From contig JAEWIH010000060.1 in NCBI GenBank assembly GCA_023387245.1, positions 1 through 8,405 on the forward strand: a DNA stretch of 8,405 nucleotides, written 5' to 3'. The position numbers were made by a program, and so were the translations under genes. Shown here one piece after another: positions 6,724 to 8,405 of the stretch. The notes under the pieces were generated by a model. That model ran no database searches, was not told the DNA's origin, and worked only from the letters and a program-made list of their open reading frames with translations. Origin of the DNA: Bacillota bacterium (GTDB lineage Bacteria; Bacillota_I; Bacilli_A; Erysipelotrichales; Erysipelotrichaceae). Within the stretch, counting starts at the first letter, position 1, and the number at the start of each line of letters is the position of its first letter.

Positions 6724-7743
6724 CTATTTTTGAAATGAAGCAAACAATTCAGTATATTTTTTAGCAATTTCGTCTTTATGACTGTTTACATACACTCTAT
6801 CTTCTTCAATTACATGAATATTTTTAATAGGTGTCATATAATCAGCCGTTTTAGCAGATTCTAATACTGGTCTATTAGTCAATGTTGTACCAAAAATATC
6901 TTGAACTTCTTGAGTAACTAAAAAATCTATAAATAATTTAGCATTTTCCATATTCTTAGCATTTTTAATAATTCCTGAAGTTGCCGGTAAATAAACAGCA
7001 CCTTCTTTAGGATAAACTAAAGATACTGCAGCACCATCTTTAACTAATTTTGCACATGGATCTTCATATGATAAGCCGACAACCATTTCACCGTCAGCAA
7101 CACTTTTATAAACAGCACTTGATCCACTAGCTACTTTGCCATCTAGTTGTTGTATTAATTTGCCAACAAAATCCCATGCTTCTTTAGATTCGTATCCACC
7201 TTTAGCTAATAAAATATTAGTTAATTGAGCAAAAGCACTTGATGATGTAGCTGGATCACCCATTGATATTTTGCCTTTAAGTTCAGGATTTAGTAAATCT
7301 TCATAAGAGTCAATTTTAATTGATCCTAATAAATTCTTGTTAACAACCAACAAGCTACCATCTAAGACATATGATGTTGTAAATCCAGATTTGTTTTGAT
7401 AAGCAGCTGGTAATTTATCATCACCCTTAGCAACATATGGTTCAAAAAGATGAGGATTTGAAATATATTGTGAATGAGCACCTCCAAATAAAACATCTGC
7501 ATAAGGATCATCTTTTTCTGAATCTATACGTTTCATTAATTCACCTGTTCCAGCTTGAATAACTTCAACTTCTATTCCATATTTTTCTTTAAATAACGGA
7601 ATAACCGCATTCATTAACCCTTCACTATTAGGTGAATATACAACTAATTTTTTTGAGTCTTGTGTATCTGATGAATTAGATGAACATGCAACTAATCCAG
7701 TTATTATTAATACTAATATTAATATCTTATATAATTTTTTCAT
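6724..7743 (-). CDS. Extracellular solute-binding lipoprotein, AfuA/FbpA-like
   Basis: Captures substrate outside the cell for the adjacent permease and ATPase. The 339 residues start with a lipoprotein signal (MKKLYK, hydrophobic core, LVAC lipobox), with predicted lipidation at C20 and a Ser/Asp-rich tether. The mature part follows the periplasmic-binding fold of the ferric-type family: KLVVYSPNSEGL (32-43), EKYGIEVEVIQAGTGELMKRI (53-73) and DPYADVLFGGA (79-89). SGSSAVYKSVADGEMVVGLSYEDP (206-229) lies in the second lobe. I do not see a consecutive Tyr-Tyr pair like the ferric ligands of FbpA. AfuA-type relatives bind sugar phosphates and others bind aminoethylphosphonate, so no single substrate is named. 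GGGAGGA (7749-7755), 5 bases upstream, fixes the start. Confidence 0.92.
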   Translation of the reverse strand: MKKLYKILILVLIITGLVACSSNSSDTQDSKKLVVYSPNSEGLMNAVIPLFKEKYGIEVEVIQAGTGELMKRIDSEKDDPYADVLFGGAHSQYISNPHLFEPYVAKGDDKLPAAYQNKSGFTTSYVLDGSLLVVNKNLLGSIKIDSYEDLLNPELKGKISMGDPATSSSAFAQLTNILLAKGGYESKEAWDFVGKLIQQLDGKVASGSSAVYKSVADGEMVVGLSYEDPCAKLVKDGAAVSLVYPKEGAVYLPATSGIIKNAKNMENAKLFIDFLVTQEVQDIFGTTLTNRPVLESAKTADYMTPIKNIHVIEEDRVYVNSHKDEIAKKYTELFASFQK

Positions 7744-7754
7744 ATTTTTCCTCC

Positions 7755-7766
7755 CTATACGTATAG
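7755..7766. promoter_or_regulatory. 12-bp perfect palindrome at the importer start site
   Basis: CTATACGTATAG is its own reverse complement. It begins within the -10 hexamer of the importer promoter, spans the predicted transcription start and touches the ribosome site. A dimeric repressor could bind here. A 12-bp palindrome can also occur by chance in AT-rich DNA, and no protein is assigned to it. Confidence 0.4.
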
Positions 7767-7793
7767 TATAATTTTAATGGAAATCGCTTACAA
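7765..7793 (-). promoter_or_regulatory. Sigma-A-type promoter of the ABC importer operon
   Basis: The minus strand has TTGTAA (-35, 7788-7793) and TATACT (-10, 7765-7770) separated by exactly 17 bases. Each hexamer matches 5 of 6 or 4 of 6 consensus bases. It lies in the 62-base gap between the regulator stop and the lipoprotein ATG. The importer can therefore be transcribed separately from the regulator gene. No terminator is visible between them, so read-through is also possible. Confidence 0.75.
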
Positions 7794-7800
7794 TGGGGAG

Positions 7801-7828
7801 AATCTTCAAAATTTACGAAAATTCTTCA
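7801..7828 (-). repeat. Direct repeat upstream of the importer -35, possible regulator site
   Basis: TGAAGAAT (7828-7821) and TGAAGATT (7808-7801) match at 7 of 8 bases. They are 20 bases apart start to start and end 7 bases before the -35. AraC-type activators bind two direct half-sites spaced about two helical turns apart beside the -35, so the encoded response regulator could bind here. The upstream copy lies in the 3' coding end of the regulator and the downstream copy spans its stop, so coincidence of codons is possible. Confidence 0.35.
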
Positions 7829-8405
7829 TTTTTGATACAGGATATCCAACATATTTTAAAAAGACATCATAAAAATATGCATAATCGCTAAATCCACATA
7901 AAGCAGAAATTTCGCTAATAGTATATTTTGTAGTTTGTAAATGTTGTAAAGCAATTGATATTCGATAACGATTAACATATTCTACATAAGTCATATTTAA
8001 CTCTTTTTTAAAACGATTATGTAATGTAGTGGCGCCACAGCCACACTCATTGCACAAAATTTGCATGGTTATCTTTTTCATATAGTTACTATGAATATAT
8101 GACAACGCTTTTTCTATTAAAATTGATTTTGGTTCAATTGGTAGTAAAACTTTTGTTTCATCTTGTGATAAATAACTTTTTTTCATTTCTAAAATCTTTT
8201 TTGATTTTTCTAGAACGTTTCGAAGTTGTTCAAAATCAACTGGTTTTTCTAAATAATCAATAACCCCTAAAGAAACTGCCTGTTTAGCATATGAAAATTC
8301 TTGATATCCACTAAGTAAAATTGAAACAAACGTACTATTCAAAGAAACTTCACTAAGCATTTCTAAACCATCTTTAATTGGCATTCTTATGTCGCTAATT
8401 ACAAT
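7806..8405 (-). CDS. Response regulator, receiver + AraC-type DNA-binding domain (YesN-like), N-terminus off window
   Basis: Transcription factor of a two-component system, phosphorylated by a membrane kinase that would be encoded elsewhere. The frame is open to the window edge, so the first in-frame ATG (8384) is internal. The seven codons before it read IVISDIR and include the receiver phosphoacceptor aspartate (8391-8393) in SDIRMP. The conserved LLSGY serine and the EKP lysine of the receiver follow at fragment residues 32 and 54. A helical linker (about 58-95) leads to a C-terminal double helix-turn-helix of about 100 residues, with the AraC-family pattern ISEISALCGFSDYAYFYDVFLKYVGYP near the end. 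The first helix-turn-helix carries an unusual CNECGCG cluster. The gene lies 62 bases upstream of the importer lipoprotein gene in the same direction, so it likely controls uptake. The matching kinase is not in view. Confidence 0.92.
   Translation of the reverse strand: MVISDIRMPIKDGLEMLSEVSLNSTFVSILLSGYQEFSYAKQAVSLGVIDYLEKPVDFEQLRNVLEKSKKILEMKKSYLSQDETKVLLPIEPKSILIEKALSYIHSNYMKKITMQILCNECGCGATTLHNRFKKELNMTYVEYVNRYRISIALQHLQTTKYTISEISALCGFSDYAYFYDVFLKYVGYPVSKMKNFRKF

Noticed and set aside
3985..7743. A novel defence or mobile system
   Set aside because: All three genes have intact motifs of a standard ABC importer. I see no transposase, integrase, att-like repeats, spacer arrays or toxin-antitoxin pair anywhere in the window.
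7806..8384. Response regulator starting at ATG 8384
   Set aside because: The frame continues to the window edge and the preceding codons read IVISDIR, which holds the receiver phosphoacceptor aspartate. That ATG is internal.
1..8405. Mollicute-type genetic code (TGA as Trp), suggested by AT-richness and MraZ box type
   Set aside because: Trp residues in malQ are encoded by TGG, and TGA serves as the stop of mraZ and the response regulator. Peptidoglycan genes are also present.

Overview
The window is AT-rich DNA from a walled, low-GC bacterium, most likely a member of the Bacillota. An Erysipelotrichia-like or neighbouring lineage is a guess from gene content. The evidence is the mraZ-rsmH-ftsL-PBP order of a division and cell wall (dcw) cluster, Gram-positive style Shine-Dalgarno sites (GGAGGA, GGGAGGA), a lipoprotein signal on the solute-binding protein and sigma-A-like promoters. 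TGG encodes Trp and TGA is a stop, so the code is standard and this is not a Mycoplasma-type genome. Every gene lies on the minus strand, so transcription runs from high to low coordinates. There are no RNA genes, mobile elements or CRISPR arrays, and no gene-free stretch over 300 bases.

In transcription order there are three blocks. Block 1 (8405 to 3985) starts with the C-terminal part of a receiver plus AraC-type response regulator. It is followed by a complete binding-protein ABC importer: lipoprotein 7743-6724, ATPase 6712-5624 and a fused two-domain permease 5637-3985. A strong promoter sits between the regulator and the lipoprotein gene, and a hairpin terminator follows the permease. 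The importer belongs to the AfuA/FbpA (ferric/sugar-phosphate/phosphonate) superfamily. The AraC-type two-component regulator beside it and the lack of an obvious FbpA-type tyrosine pair make an organic phosphate such as a sugar phosphate as plausible as ferric iron.

Block 2 (3908 to 2430) is malQ, a 4-alpha-glucanotransferase with its catalytic triad intact. It stands alone between two terminator-like inverted repeats.

Block 3 (2379 to 1 and beyond) is the start of the dcw cluster. A compact control region (promoter, two 10-bp-spaced MraZ boxes, strong SD) drives mraZ, rsmH, ftsL and a class B penicillin-binding protein cut by the window edge. Junctions are tight (a 4-base overlap, then 4-base gaps), as expected for one co-translated operon.

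Most of this is ordinary. The points worth a second look are regulatory: the mraZ promoter -35 embedded in the 3' arm of the malQ terminator, the repeated-box operator over the mraZ start site, and the direct repeats and palindrome around the importer promoter. The unresolved substrate of the importer is also of interest.
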